Source: an uncultured Paraprevotella sp.
GTDB taxonomy: Bacteria; Bacteroidota; Bacteroidia; Bacteroidales; Bacteroidaceae
DNA length: 13,825 bases
Assembly (NCBI GenBank): GCA_910586505.1
Contig: CAJUGV010000018.1
Span: forward strand, 1-13,825
Direction: 5' to 3'
Made by a program: the position numbers and the translations under genes. Position 1 is the stretch's first letter. Each line of letters opens with the position of its first letter. The notes below the pieces were generated by a model. The model did no database searches. It had not been told where the DNA came from and saw only the letters and a program-made list of their open reading frames with translations. Shown here in pieces: positions 5,525 to 13,333 of the stretch.

Positions 5525-7603
5525 ATGGACACAATAAAGGAAACGCCTAAAGAAGAAAGAAAGAATCCGTTTTTCAACGCATCCTATAACACGCCGCACG
5601 ACACGGCTCCTTTCGACCGCATATGCCTGGAAGATTATGAACCGGCCTTTATGGAAGGAATCAGACAGGACGACGACCTGACCGACCGGATTATCAACAA
5701 TCCGGAACCTCCCTCATTCGACAATACGGTAGCATTCAACGTCCCCGACAACCTGCTAAGCCGCGTAAGTAATGTATTCTTCAATCTGCTCAGCGCGAAT
5801 ACCAATGATGAAATGGATGAATTGGCACAAAAAATGTCTCCGATCCTGACGGAACACGCCAATAACATCCTTCTGAACGAGAACCTGTTTGCACGCATAA
5901 AATCCGTTTACGAGAACCACCGCGAACTGACCCCTGAGGAACAAATGCTTCTGGAAAAGAGCTACGACGGTTTCATACGCAGCGGTGCAAACCTTTCCGC
6001 AGAAGACAAAGAGAAATTTCGTACTATCAGTCAGGAATTAAGCAAACTGACCTTACAATTTTCTCAAAATAATCTGAAAGAGACCAATAGTTTCGAGCTC
6101 CATCTGACGGATGAAAACGATCTGGCAGGCCTACCGGAATCTGCCGTAGAAGCTGCTGCGCTGGCCGCTCGTGAGAAAGAGATGCAAGGCTGGCTGTTCA
6201 CACTCCATGCGCCAAGTTACAACCCTTTCATGACCTATGCCGACAACCGGGAACTACGACGTAAAATGTACATGGCGCGCAACACCATCTGTACACACGA
6301 AAACGAATACAACAACATAGACATCGTCAAACGCATTGTCAACCTGCGCCGCGAACGGGCACAGCTGTTGGGCTATCCCACCTATGCCGACTTTGTATTG
6401 AAAAAGCGTATGGCGGAAAACAGCCAGAATGTATATAAGCTACTCAACGACCTGCTGGAAGCTTATCTTCCGGCTGCCCGCAAAGAGGTGAGAGAGGTTG
6501 AAAGAATGGCGCAAGAAAAAGAAGGAAAGGATTTCATCCTTCAACCGTGGGACTTCGGCTACTACTCTCATAAACTACAATTGGAGAAATACAATCTTGA
6601 TGCGGAAATGTTACGTCCTTACTTTGAGCTTTCGCGTGTAAAAGAAGGAGTATTCGGCCTAGCTACCCGTCTGTACGGCATTACATTCAAAGAGAATACC
6701 GAGATACCTGTTTACCATCCGGATGTAACAGCCTACGAAGTATTTGACGGCGACGGCACTTTTCTGGCCGTACTGTACACCGACTTTCATCCCCGGAAAA
6801 GCAAACAAAGCGGAGCATGGATGACCTCATACAAAGACCAATGGATCGAAGACAACGGCACAAACCACCGTCCCCACGTATCTGTGACAATGAACCTCAC
6901 GAAACCGACCGACAGCAAGCCGGCTCTGCTCACGCTGGGTGAGGTGGAGACATTCCTCCATGAATTCGGACATGCCCTGCACGGAATCTTTGCCAACACT
7001 CGCTTTGAAAGCCTGAGCGGAACAAGCGTTTATTGGGATTTTGTAGAACTTCCTTCACAAATTATGGAGAATTTTGCCATAGAACGCGATTTTTTAAATA
7101 CCTTTGCCCGACACTACAGCACAGATGAGCCTCTTCCGGAGGAACTCATCGACCGCATTGTAAAAAGCCGCAACTTCAATGCAGCATACGCTTGTGTCCG
7201 ACAAGTGAGTTTCGGATTATTGGATATGGCATACTACACAATGGAACATGCTTTCGACGAAGACGTACTCGCGTTTGAAAAACGAGCATGGCAAGCCGCT
7301 CAACTGCTACCCCAACCCGAAGAAACGTGCATGAGCGTACAGTTCGGTCATATTATGGCAGGAGGTTATGCAGCCGGATATTACAGTTACAAATGGGCCG
7401 AGGTTCTGGATGCCGACGCATTCTCCCTTTTCAAGGAAAAAGGTATATTCAACCGTGAGGTGGCTCAGGCTTTCCGTGACAATATCCTGTCAAAAGGCGG
7501 TACAGAACCTCCAATGGATTTATACAAACGATTCCGCGGACAAGCACCGACCATAGATGCTCTTCTACAACGAAACGGGATAAAACCGATAAACAAAGTT
7601 TGA
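5525..7603 (+). CDS. dcp: M3 family zinc metallopeptidase, peptidyl-dipeptidase Dcp / oligopeptidase A type
   Basis: A 692-residue M3A peptidase, the usual length for Dcp and oligopeptidase A. It should cleave short peptides, either removing C-terminal dipeptides or cutting internally. The zinc site is intact: FLHEFGHALHG carries the HExxH motif (His479, Glu480, His483), and Glu508 in FVELPSQ is the third ligand 25 residues later. Near the C-terminus, GHIMAGGYAAGYYSYKWAE is the substrate-binding segment typical of the family. No signal peptide is present (MDTIKETPKEERKNPF), so it is cytoplasmic and probably recycles peptides. The next gene begins 6 nt after its stop. Dcp and oligopeptidase A are hard to separate by eye, so the symbol is tentative. 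Confidence 0.92.
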   Translation: MDTIKETPKEERKNPFFNASYNTPHDTAPFDRICLEDYEPAFMEGIRQDDDLTDRIINNPEPPSFDNTVAFNVPDNLLSRVSNVFFNLLSANTNDEMDELAQKMSPILTEHANNILLNENLFARIKSVYENHRELTPEEQMLLEKSYDGFIRSGANLSAEDKEKFRTISQELSKLTLQFSQNNLKETNSFELHLTDENDLAGLPESAVEAAALAAREKEMQGWLFTLHAPSYNPFMTYADNRELRRKMYMARNTICTHENEYNNIDIVKRIVNLRRERAQLLGYPTYADFVLKKRMAENSQNVYKLLNDLLEAYLPAARKEVREVERMAQEKEGKDFILQPWDFGYYSHKLQLEKYNLDAEMLRPYFELSRVKEGVFGLATRLYGITFKENTEIPVYHPDVTAYEVFDGDGTFLAVLYTDFHPRKSKQSGAWMTSYKDQWIEDNGTNHRPHVSVTMNLTKPTDSKPALLTLGEVETFLHEFGHALHGIFANTRFESLSGTSVYWDFVELPSQIMENFAIERDFLNTFARHYSTDEPLPEELIDRIVKSRNFNAAYACVRQVSFGLLDMAYYTMEHAFDEDVLAFEKRAWQAAQLLPQPEETCMSVQFGHIMAGGYAAGYYSYKWAEVLDADAFSLFKEKGIFNREVAQAFRDNILSKGGTEPPMDLYKRFRGQAPTIDALLQRNGIKPINKV

Positions 7604-7609
7604 GAAAAC

Positions 7610-8059
7610 ATGAAAACTTCGGAAGAAAAACAACATGAACTGGACCTCCGCTATCTCAGGATGGCACGTATATGGGCAGAAAACAGCTACTGCGAACGCC
7701 GGAAAGTAGGCGCCCTCATAGTCAAAGATAAAATGATTATCTCAGACGGATATAACGGTACTCCGGCCGGATTTGAAAACATTTGTGAAGATGAAAACAA
7801 CCAAACCAAGCCTTATGTACTTCATGCAGAAGCCAATGCCATTACCAAAATCGCGCGCTCAGGGAATAACAGCGAGGGGGCAACACTTTATGTCACCGAT
7901 GCCCCCTGCATCGAGTGCTCAAAACTCATTATACAATCCGGGATCAAGAAAGTTTTTTATGCACGCAGTTACAGACTGACCGATGGCATAGACCTGCTTG
8001 AAAGAGCCGGTATCGAAGTTTGCTATCTGCCGTTGGAAGATACTATACAAGCATTCTAA
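7610..8059 (+). CDS. dCMP deaminase family protein (deoxycytidylate deaminase)
   Basis: A 149-residue zinc-dependent deaminase expected to turn dCMP into dUMP, the precursor for thymidylate. Zinc ligands and the catalytic Glu are in place: HAEANAI (His72, Glu74) and APCIECSKLI (Cys100, Cys103). CERRKVGALIV (28-38) and DGYNGTPAGF (46-55) are typical of the dCMP deaminase/ComEB branch rather than of cytidine deaminase. Length and motif spacing are normal. It sits 6 nt after dcp and 12 nt before the S41 protease gene. The folate enzyme two genes on serves the same pathway, since thymidylate synthase consumes a folate cofactor. Whether activity is controlled by dCTP/dTTP cannot be told here. Confidence 0.92.
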   Translation: MKTSEEKQHELDLRYLRMARIWAENSYCERRKVGALIVKDKMIISDGYNGTPAGFENICEDENNQTKPYVLHAEANAITKIARSGNNSEGATLYVTDAPCIECSKLIIQSGIKKVFYARSYRLTDGIDLLERAGIEVCYLPLEDTIQAF

Positions 8060-8071
8060 AATCATATATCT

Positions 8072-9721
8072 ATGAACCAAAACAGTTCTTCACGATTCAC
8101 TCCTATCCTGCTATCCCTTTGCCTTGTAGCAGGAATACTGATAGGTACGTTCTATGCCAATCACTTTTCCGGAAACCGGCTGAACATCATCAATACGAAC
8201 AGTAACAAAGTGAATGATTTACTACGTATCATCGATGACCAGTATGTGGATACGGTAAACATGACCGAACTGGTTGAACAAGCTATGCCGCGCATTCTTT
8301 CGGAACTGGATCCACACTCAGCCTATATCAGCGCCAAAGACGCGGAAGCCTCTATAGAAAGCCTGAAAGGCAGTTTCTCAGGTATCGGAGTGTCTTTTAC
8401 TATGCAGAACGACACGGCCCGTATCATAACCGTAATCAAAGGCGGTCCGTCAGAAAAAGTAGGCTTATTGGCAGGCGACCGAATTGTAAGCGTAGACGGA
8501 GAATCAATTACAGGAAAGGATTTTTCGGCTGATGAATGCAGAAAGCGGATGAAAGGTAAAAAAGGAACGAAAGTAAAATTAGGTATACTCCGTATGGGTG
8601 AGAAGGACATACTCTATTATACGATTGTCAGAGGCGACATCCCCATGCACAGCATCGAAGCCACTTATATGATTAATCCGCAAACCGGTTACATCAAAAT
8701 CAATACTTTCAGTGAGACGACCTATCCCGAACTATTGGTAGCCTTGGCTAAACTCAATCAGGAGAATTTCAAGAATCTAATAATAGACCTGCGGGACAAT
8801 ACAGGAGGCATCATGCAGACGGCCATACAAATGGCCAATATATTCCTGCCGAAAAACAGACTGATCCTCTATACGGAGGGACGCAAATCTCCCCGTGAAG
8901 AATACAAAAGCGATGGAAGAGGAGCTTTCCAGTCCCTGCCTTTAGTAGTACTTGTGAACGAAGGATCAGCCTCAGCCAGTGAAATATTTGCCGGTGCCAT
9001 ACAAGACAACGACCGTGGTACTATTATAGGCAGACGCTCGTTTGGCAAAGGATTGGTGCAACAACCTATGGAATTTCGAGACGGCAGTCTCATCCGACTG
9101 ACTATCGCCCGCTATCACACTCCATCAGGGCGTTGCATTCAGAAACCCTATGAAAAAGGACATGGCAAGGAATATGAGAATGAGTTGATGGAACGTTATG
9201 AGCGCGGTGAGTTCTTCACTCAAGATAGCATCAAACAGAACGGTCCGCAATTCAGAACCCGTCTGGGGCGCATTGTCTACGGAAACGGCGGTATCATGCC
9301 TGATATCTTTATTCCAGAAGATACCTCCGAAGTAACGTCATACTATAAGGAAGCCTTAATAAGCGGATTGATGCATCAGTATGCCTTGAACTTCACTGAC
9401 TCTTATCGTAGCGAACTTAACGAATTGAAAACGAACGATGAACTTATACGCTACCTTGACCGACAGAATGTCGTAGGCAAATTCGCTGATTTTGCTCAGC
9501 AGCGCGGACTACGCCGACGCAATCTTATGCTCTACAAATCACGCCGTCTGTTCAAAAAAAGTCTTTATGCATTTATAATCAACAACGCTAAGGACATGGA
9601 ACAATTCCATGAATTTATCAACAGCGATGATCCTGTCGTTCATCAAGCCGTCAAGATCTTAAAAGAAGGCAAAGCGACTCCAGAAGCTCCGCAAGAGGTC
9701 CCAACAAAAAAAGATTTATAA
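8072..9721 (+). CDS. S41 family carboxy-terminal processing protease (CtpA/Prc type) with PDZ domain
   Basis: A 549-residue serine protease anchored in the inner membrane by an N-terminal segment (about 11-29), with the enzyme in the periplasm, where it should trim or degrade envelope proteins from their C-termini. A helical region (about 46-100, containing ELDPHSAYI) leads into a PDZ domain (about 103-185; SGIGVSF, GGPSEKVGLLAGDRIVSVDG) and the S41 domain. The catalytic pair is intact: Ser301 in NEGSASASEIF and Lys326 in SFGKGLVQQ, 25 residues apart as in Prc. The roughly 150 residues after the core are basic (GLRRRNLMLYKSRRLFKK) and end in a Pro-rich tail. It lies 12 nt after dCMP deaminase; a strong hairpin follows its stop. 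Confidence 0.94.
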   Translation: MNQNSSSRFTPILLSLCLVAGILIGTFYANHFSGNRLNIINTNSNKVNDLLRIIDDQYVDTVNMTELVEQAMPRILSELDPHSAYISAKDAEASIESLKGSFSGIGVSFTMQNDTARIITVIKGGPSEKVGLLAGDRIVSVDGESITGKDFSADECRKRMKGKKGTKVKLGILRMGEKDILYYTIVRGDIPMHSIEATYMINPQTGYIKINTFSETTYPELLVALAKLNQENFKNLIIDLRDNTGGIMQTAIQMANIFLPKNRLILYTEGRKSPREEYKSDGRGAFQSLPLVVLVNEGSASASEIFAGAIQDNDRGTIIGRRSFGKGLVQQPMEFRDGSLIRLTIARYHTPSGRCIQKPYEKGHGKEYENELMERYERGEFFTQDSIKQNGPQFRTRLGRIVYGNGGIMPDIFIPEDTSEVTSYYKEALISGLMHQYALNFTDSYRSELNELKTNDELIRYLDRQNVVGKFADFAQQRGLRRRNLMLYKSRRLFKKSLYAFIINNAKDMEQFHEFINSDDPVVHQAVKILKEGKATPEAPQEVPTKKDL

Positions 9722-9728
9722 ACCACTG

Positions 9729-9768
9729 CCGGAAAGAAAGAACGTCTCACACGTTCCTTTCTTTCCGG
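9729..9768 (+). terminator. Long hairpin without a U-tract between protease and cyclo-ligase genes
   Basis: The left arm 9729-9745 (CCGGAAAGAAAGAACGT) pairs with 9751-9768 over 17 bp with one bulged C and a 5-nt loop CTCAC. It begins 8 nt after the protease stop. No run of T follows (attcaactac), so it is not a standard intrinsic terminator. It may be a leaky terminator, an RNA-processing signal or a 3'-end stabiliser. The cyclo-ligase gene 14 nt further on has no promoter box of its own, so read-through is likely. Confidence 0.5.
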
Positions 9769-9782
9769 ATTCAACTACGAAA

Positions 9783-10313
9783 ATGGATAAAAAAGAATTA
9801 AGAACTATCATAAGCCAAAATAAAAAAGAAACCGCACGCGCGGCCTTACTTGATCTCTCCGCCCCGATATTACGACGCTTGGCTACTCATCCGCGCTTTA
9901 TAGCCGCACGCACGGTGCTGCTCTATCATTCATTGCCGGATGAGGTAGACACTCAAGATTTCGTTCGCTACTGGAGTCACCGCAAAATTATCCTACTTCC
10001 TTCCATAAAAGGAAAAGAAATAGAATTGCACCGATTGGCAGCAGAAGATAAGCTCGAAAAAGGAGCTTTCGGGATACAAGAATCAACCGGAACTGTTTTC
10101 ACAGATTTCGCATCCATTGACCTTGCCGTCATTCCTGGAGTAGCTTTCGATGCAGCCGGCAATAGGCTGGGACGCGGACAAGGTTTCTACGACCGCCTGT
10201 TGACACGGCTACAACAATATAATATATATAAAATAGGAATATGCTTCGACTTCCAACGTGTGGGAAATGTACCAACCGAAGCTCACGATGTCCGTATGGA
10301 CGAGATTCTATAA
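9783..10313 (+). CDS. 5-formyltetrahydrofolate cyclo-ligase
   Basis: A 176-residue enzyme of the MTHFS family that converts 5-formyl-THF with ATP into 5,10-methenyl-THF, returning a storage folate to the active one-carbon pool. Signatures: basic N-terminus (KKELRTII), SLPDEVDT (50-57), KGAFGIQES (93-101, substrate pocket), PGVAFDAAGNRLGRGQGFYD (118-137, the ATP/phosphate-binding signature) and PTEAHDVRMD (164-173). Length is normal for bacteria and the product is cytoplasmic. It is the last gene of the long plus-strand run and ends 22 nt from the stop of the convergent DUF721 gene. The 61-nt leader holds a hairpin but no promoter box. Confidence 0.93.
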   Translation: MDKKELRTIISQNKKETARAALLDLSAPILRRLATHPRFIAARTVLLYHSLPDEVDTQDFVRYWSHRKIILLPSIKGKEIELHRLAAEDKLEKGAFGIQESTGTVFTDFASIDLAVIPGVAFDAAGNRLGRGQGFYDRLLTRLQQYNIYKIGICFDFQRVGNVPTEAHDVRMDEIL

Positions 10314-10335
10314 AAAGGGCAAGAGACAAACTCTT

Positions 10336-10626
10336 TTATCTGAACACTATGCTGTGAATCACTTGCGCCCCCACGTACTCATTCAACTTACGTACCAACG
10401 CTTCACGGGCCATCATAAGATTAGCCTTAAGAGCCGGGGATTTCAGATGGACATACAATACTTGATTCCTCACAAATACATCCCCCGTATAATTAGCTAT
10501 GGCCTGCCCCATCACCTCTGACCAAGCTGCAGCCATCCGGGTTTCATTCAACGGCGTCTCCAATCCTTCCTGTCGAAGATACTGCCTAATTATATTACCT
10601 ATGCTTTCAGCCTTGTTACGCCTCAT
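10336..10626 (-). CDS. DUF721 domain-containing protein (DciA-like)
   Basis: A 96-residue protein made almost entirely of the DUF721 domain. The N-terminal helix (RRNKAESIGNIIRQYLRQEG) and the segment MAAAWSEVMGQAIANYT (31-47, with Trp35) followed by VRNQVLYVHLKSPALKANL match the family. DciA proteins, which load or control the DnaB helicase in bacteria lacking DnaC/DnaI, carry this domain, and in actinobacteria the homologue also follows recF. Its ATG overlaps the recF stop as ATGA, so the two are coupled. It lacks the long C-terminal extension of some DciA proteins. A role in replication initiation is inferred from family and neighbour only. Confidence 0.85.
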   Translation of the reverse strand: MRRNKAESIGNIIRQYLRQEGLETPLNETRMAAAWSEVMGQAIANYTGDVFVRNQVLYVHLKSPALKANLMMAREALVRKLNEYVGAQVIHSIVFR

Positions 10627-11720
10627 GGTCTGATTTCCCCATTCTCTACATAAAATAATTTATAATCTTTGTCTGTCTTCTCCAAAATGCGATCCAAATG
10701 ATCGCGATTGGTATCCGTCACGAAGATCTGACCAAACTGTTCACTTGATACCAGTCTCACAATTTGCTCCACGCGATCTGCATCCAATTTATCAAATATA
10801 TCATCCAACAACAATAAGGGAGTGGTACGGCTTCCCGTCCTACGGAGAAAATCAAACTGTGCCAACTTTAAGGCAATCAGGCATGTCTTATTCTGACCTT
10901 GTGATCCTTCTCGCTTAATGGGAAAACCTCCTAACATCATTTCAAGATCATCTTTGTGAATACCATGAAGAGAATACCCCATAATACGATCCTTGGCACG
11001 ATCACGTCGAATTACTTCAAGCAGATTTCCACGCTGCCCATGCGAAACGTAATTCAGTCCCACCTGCTCTTTATCTTGAGATATTCGCTTGTAAAACTCC
11101 TGAAAAACAGGAATAAACTCCTCTACATATGCACTGCGCTTCCTATATATTTTCTCTCCTTCTTGCGCCATCACATCTTCCCACAGACACATCAAATCCT
11201 CATCAGGCTCATCTTCTTGCTTCAACAATACATTCCGCTGTTGCAATGCCTTATTATAACGGACCAACGCTTCAAGATACTCATGATCATATTGCACTAT
11301 AACCAAATCCATGAACCGTCGTCGTTCCTCGCTCCCTCCTAAAATAAGATCTGCATCCGCAGGAGATACCAACACCACCGGAACCAAACCTATATGCTCT
11401 GAAAGCCGCTGGTATTCTTTTTTATTTCTCTTAAAACGCTTCTTCTGCCTTCTCTTTAATCCGCAATAAATCTCTTCCACATCACCGGATTCACGTTCAT
11501 ACTCACCCTGCAACATAAAAAACTCTTCACCATGCCGGATATTTTGGGAATCTATCGAATTAGTAGCACTTTTGCAAAATGATAAAAAATACACCGCATC
11601 CAGAAAGTTTGTTTTACCTTCACCGTTATGACCTATGAAACAATTCATCTTAGGTGAAAGCGACAACTCAGCTTGCGCTATATTCTTATAATTCAAGACA
11701 GAAATTCTTTTTAGTATCAT
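10623..11720 (-). CDS. recF: DNA replication/repair protein RecF
   Basis: A 365-residue SMC-like ATPase that binds gapped DNA and, with RecO and RecR, loads RecA at stalled forks. Visible motifs: KRISVLNYKN (4-13, the typical N-terminus), Walker A GHNGEGKTN (30-38), the ABC signature region SQGQNKT (273-279), Walker B LLLLDDIFDKLD (302-313) and the switch region VTDTNRDHLD. Length is normal. The start at 11720 fits the family N-terminus and lies about 30 nt downstream of a -7 box. In many bacteria recF sits with dnaA and dnaN; here the neighbours are DUF721 and a divergent TPR gene, and dnaA/dnaN are not in the window. Confidence 0.96.
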   Translation of the reverse strand: MILKRISVLNYKNIAQAELSLSPKMNCFIGHNGEGKTNFLDAVYFLSFCKSATNSIDSQNIRHGEEFFMLQGEYERESGDVEEIYCGLKRRQKKRFKRNKKEYQRLSEHIGLVPVVLVSPADADLILGGSEERRRFMDLVIVQYDHEYLEALVRYNKALQQRNVLLKQEDEPDEDLMCLWEDVMAQEGEKIYRKRSAYVEEFIPVFQEFYKRISQDKEQVGLNYVSHGQRGNLLEVIRRDRAKDRIMGYSLHGIHKDDLEMMLGGFPIKREGSQGQNKTCLIALKLAQFDFLRRTGSRTTPLLLLDDIFDKLDADRVEQIVRLVSSEQFGQIFVTDTNRDHLDRILEKTDKDYKLFYVENGEIRP

Positions 11721-11748
11721 CCGTTGATATTCCCATTAAATCATTGTA

Positions 11749-11780
11749 CAAAATTAAGGTTATCCCTTGAATCCTAAAAA
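11749..11780 (-). promoter_or_regulatory. Probable promoter for recF-DUF721
   Basis: On the minus strand TAATTTTG (11756..11749) fits the -7 consensus TAnnTTTG and lies 28 nt before the recF ATG. At the 20-nt spacing the -33 position reads TTTT (11780..11777), three of four bases of TTTG. Confidence 0.5.
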
Positions 11781-11794
11781 TAATAGCCCATAAA

Positions 11795-11826
11795 TTTCAT
11801 CAAACGGGAGAATTTCGCTATTTTTG
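11795..11826 (+). promoter_or_regulatory. Probable promoter for the TPR gene and ribH
   Basis: TATTTTTG (11819-11826) matches TAnnTTTG, and TTTC (11795-11798) stands at the -33 spacing of 20 nt, one base off TTTG. The A-rich leader to the ATG at 11897 is 70 nt long. Divergent from the recF promoter, with about 14 nt between the two motifs. Confidence 0.6.
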
Positions 11827-11896
11827 CTCCGCTTTATTTCTGCACTTTTAGCAGAAGAAACTTAAACTGAAAAATAACAATAAAGAAACGAATAAA

Positions 11897-12574
11897 ATGA
11901 CAAGCAAAAAAATGCAACATGATCCACTTAACGTGGAACAAACTCTGAGTTCTTCTGAGGCTCTCATTGACAAATACAAGAAGCCGATTATGTACGCCTT
12001 TATCGCTATTATCATATTAGTGGGCGGTTACTTCCTCTACAAAAATTTCGTGAGCAAACCTCGTGAAGCCAAAGCAGACCAATTGATTTTTAAAGGACAA
12101 CAATACTTTGCTTCCGACAACTACGAAAAGGCACTGAATGGAGACGGACAAGGATTCCCCGGTTTCTTACAGATTGCACGCGAATATGGACGTACCAAAT
12201 CGGGTAATTTGTCTCGATTATACGCCGGACTAAGTTATGCTAAAATGAATAAATTTCAGGAAGCAATAGCCTATTTGGAAGACTTTAAAAATTGTGATGA
12301 TACTATGGTTTCACCTGCTGCTATTGGTGCTCTAGGCAATTGTTATGCAGAACTAAATCAGTTGGATAAAGCAACATCAACCTTATTGGAAGCAGCAAAA
12401 AAAGCAAACAATAACTGCCTTAGTCCTTTATATCTGATTCAGGCAGGTGAGATTTTTGAATCACAAGGAAAAAATGAACAAGCCTTAGATTGTTATAGAG
12501 AAATTAAGACCAAATTTATTAACTCTATGCAATACGCAGAAATCGACAAATATATTGAGCGTGTAAATAAATAA
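11897..12574 (+). CDS. Membrane-anchored tetratricopeptide repeat protein
   Basis: A 225-residue protein with a short polar N-terminus, one membrane helix (about 31-48, IMYAFIAIIILVGGYFLY) and a helical-repeat domain. TPR-like units can be placed at about 60-82, 105-138 (GLSYAKMNKFQEAIAYLED), 139-172 (ALGNCYAELNQLDKATSTLL) and 176-209 (QAGEIFESQGKNEQALDCY), each with the usual G/A and Y positions. The overall plan, short cytosolic tail, anchor and TPR domain, resembles YfgM-like proteins that assist periplasmic folding, but that link is only structural. It precedes ribH by 22 nt and is probably co-transcribed with it. Base composition is AT-rich compared with the left half of the window (27% GC in 12241-12300). 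Confidence 0.87.
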   Translation: MTSKKMQHDPLNVEQTLSSSEALIDKYKKPIMYAFIAIIILVGGYFLYKNFVSKPREAKADQLIFKGQQYFASDNYEKALNGDGQGFPGFLQIAREYGRTKSGNLSRLYAGLSYAKMNKFQEAIAYLEDFKNCDDTMVSPAAIGALGNCYAELNQLDKATSTLLEAAKKANNNCLSPLYLIQAGEIFESQGKNEQALDCYREIKTKFINSMQYAEIDKYIERVNK

Positions 12575-12596
12575 TCTCCGTTATTACAAATAGGAA

Positions 12597-13088
12597 ATGG
12601 CTACAAAATTGCATAACTTATCTGAATATGACATACAATCTGTACCAACCGCAACCGGTATGAGATTCGGGATTGTAGTCAGCGAATGGAATCACAATAT
12701 CACAGGTCCTCTATTGGAAGGTGCACAAAAAACATTGCTTAAGCATGGAGTCCAGGAGAACGACATACAGATTATGACCGTACCGGGAAGTTTTGAACTT
12801 ATCTTTGGTTCCGCACAAATGGCTCAAAGTAAAAAAGTAGATGCAGTCATTGCTATTGGTTGTGTTATTCGCGGTGATACTCCTCACTTTGACTACATCT
12901 GTGAAGGTACTACCCAAGGCTTAGCCGAATTGAATACCACAGGCAACATTCCCGTTATCTACGGACTCCTTACATGCAATAACCTTCAACAAGCGCAAGA
13001 CCGTGCAAGAGGTATCCTAGGAAATAAAGGGGATGAATGCGCAATTACAGCCATCAAAATGGTAGACTTCAAACGGAGAATAAAGTAA
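12597..13088 (+). CDS. ribH: 6,7-dimethyl-8-ribityllumazine synthase
   Basis: A 163-residue enzyme of riboflavin synthesis that condenses the pyrimidinedione amine with 3,4-dihydroxybutanone phosphate to lumazine; it usually forms cage-like oligomers in the cytoplasm. Motifs: SEWNHNIT (29-36, ring-stacking position occupied by Trp31 where B. subtilis has Phe), VPGSFEL (62-68), GCVIRGDTPHFDYI (88-101, catalytic His97), DRARG (135-139) and GNKGDECA (142-149, phosphate site). The N-terminal extension of about 20 residues is modest. It stands alone from other rib genes in this window and is followed by a strong terminator. It ties in with apbE only in that both belong to flavin metabolism. Confidence 0.96.
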   Translation: MATKLHNLSEYDIQSVPTATGMRFGIVVSEWNHNITGPLLEGAQKTLLKHGVQENDIQIMTVPGSFELIFGSAQMAQSKKVDAVIAIGCVIRGDTPHFDYICEGTTQGLAELNTTGNIPVIYGLLTCNNLQQAQDRARGILGNKGDECAITAIKMVDFKRRIK

Positions 13089-13106
13089 AAAACGATAATC
13101 TCATTT

Positions 13107-13150
13107 AAAAGCCACAAGTTCACAATTATAAAAAACTTGTGGCTTTTTTA
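13107..13150 (+). terminator. Rho-independent terminator after ribH
   Basis: AAAAGCCACAAGTT (13107-13120) pairs perfectly with AACTTGTGGCTTTT (13134-13147), with a 13-nt AT-rich loop and a run of T at 13144-13149. It begins 18 nt after the ribH stop. The A-rich left flank means it could also work on the opposite strand, though no gene there needs it. Confidence 0.9.
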
Positions 13151-13305
13151 TAATTACAGACTTTGGATGTCTTCATATAGCCTCTAATGAATTATAACGT
13201 TCTCTTGCCACATAGCCTCGATATACTATCCCTTCAATCCTATTATTGCATGAGCGGTAAACAAAATGAATAGTCTGTATCTCTTTAGAAATCCCATATT
13301 TTCGC

Positions 13306-13313
13306 TAACTTTG
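13306..13313 (+). promoter_or_regulatory. -7 promoter box for the small hypothetical gene
   Basis: TAACTTTG matches TAnnTTTG and is followed by CAT, as in the SRP RNA and tRNA-Ser promoters. It lies 20 nt before the ATG at 13334. No TTTG stands at the -33 spacing; the nearest is TTTA, 18 nt upstream. The gap 13151-13305 before it holds nothing else I can name. Confidence 0.6.
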
Positions 13314-13333
13314 CATTTCTAAAACAATAAATA

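Noticed and set aside
10321..10335. Small hairpin AAGAG-ACAAA-CTCTT between the convergent cyclo-ligase and DUF721 genes
   Set aside because: Only a 5-bp AT-rich stem with a short T-run; too weak to call as a bidirectional terminator.
10956..11342. 128-aa plus-strand frame inside recF
   Set aside because: Antisense to the middle of recF, hydrophobic low-complexity composition, no promoter.
13187..13273. 28-codon plus-strand frame after the ribH terminator
   Set aside because: Very short, no promoter box or conserved feature, ends before the -7 box of the next gene.
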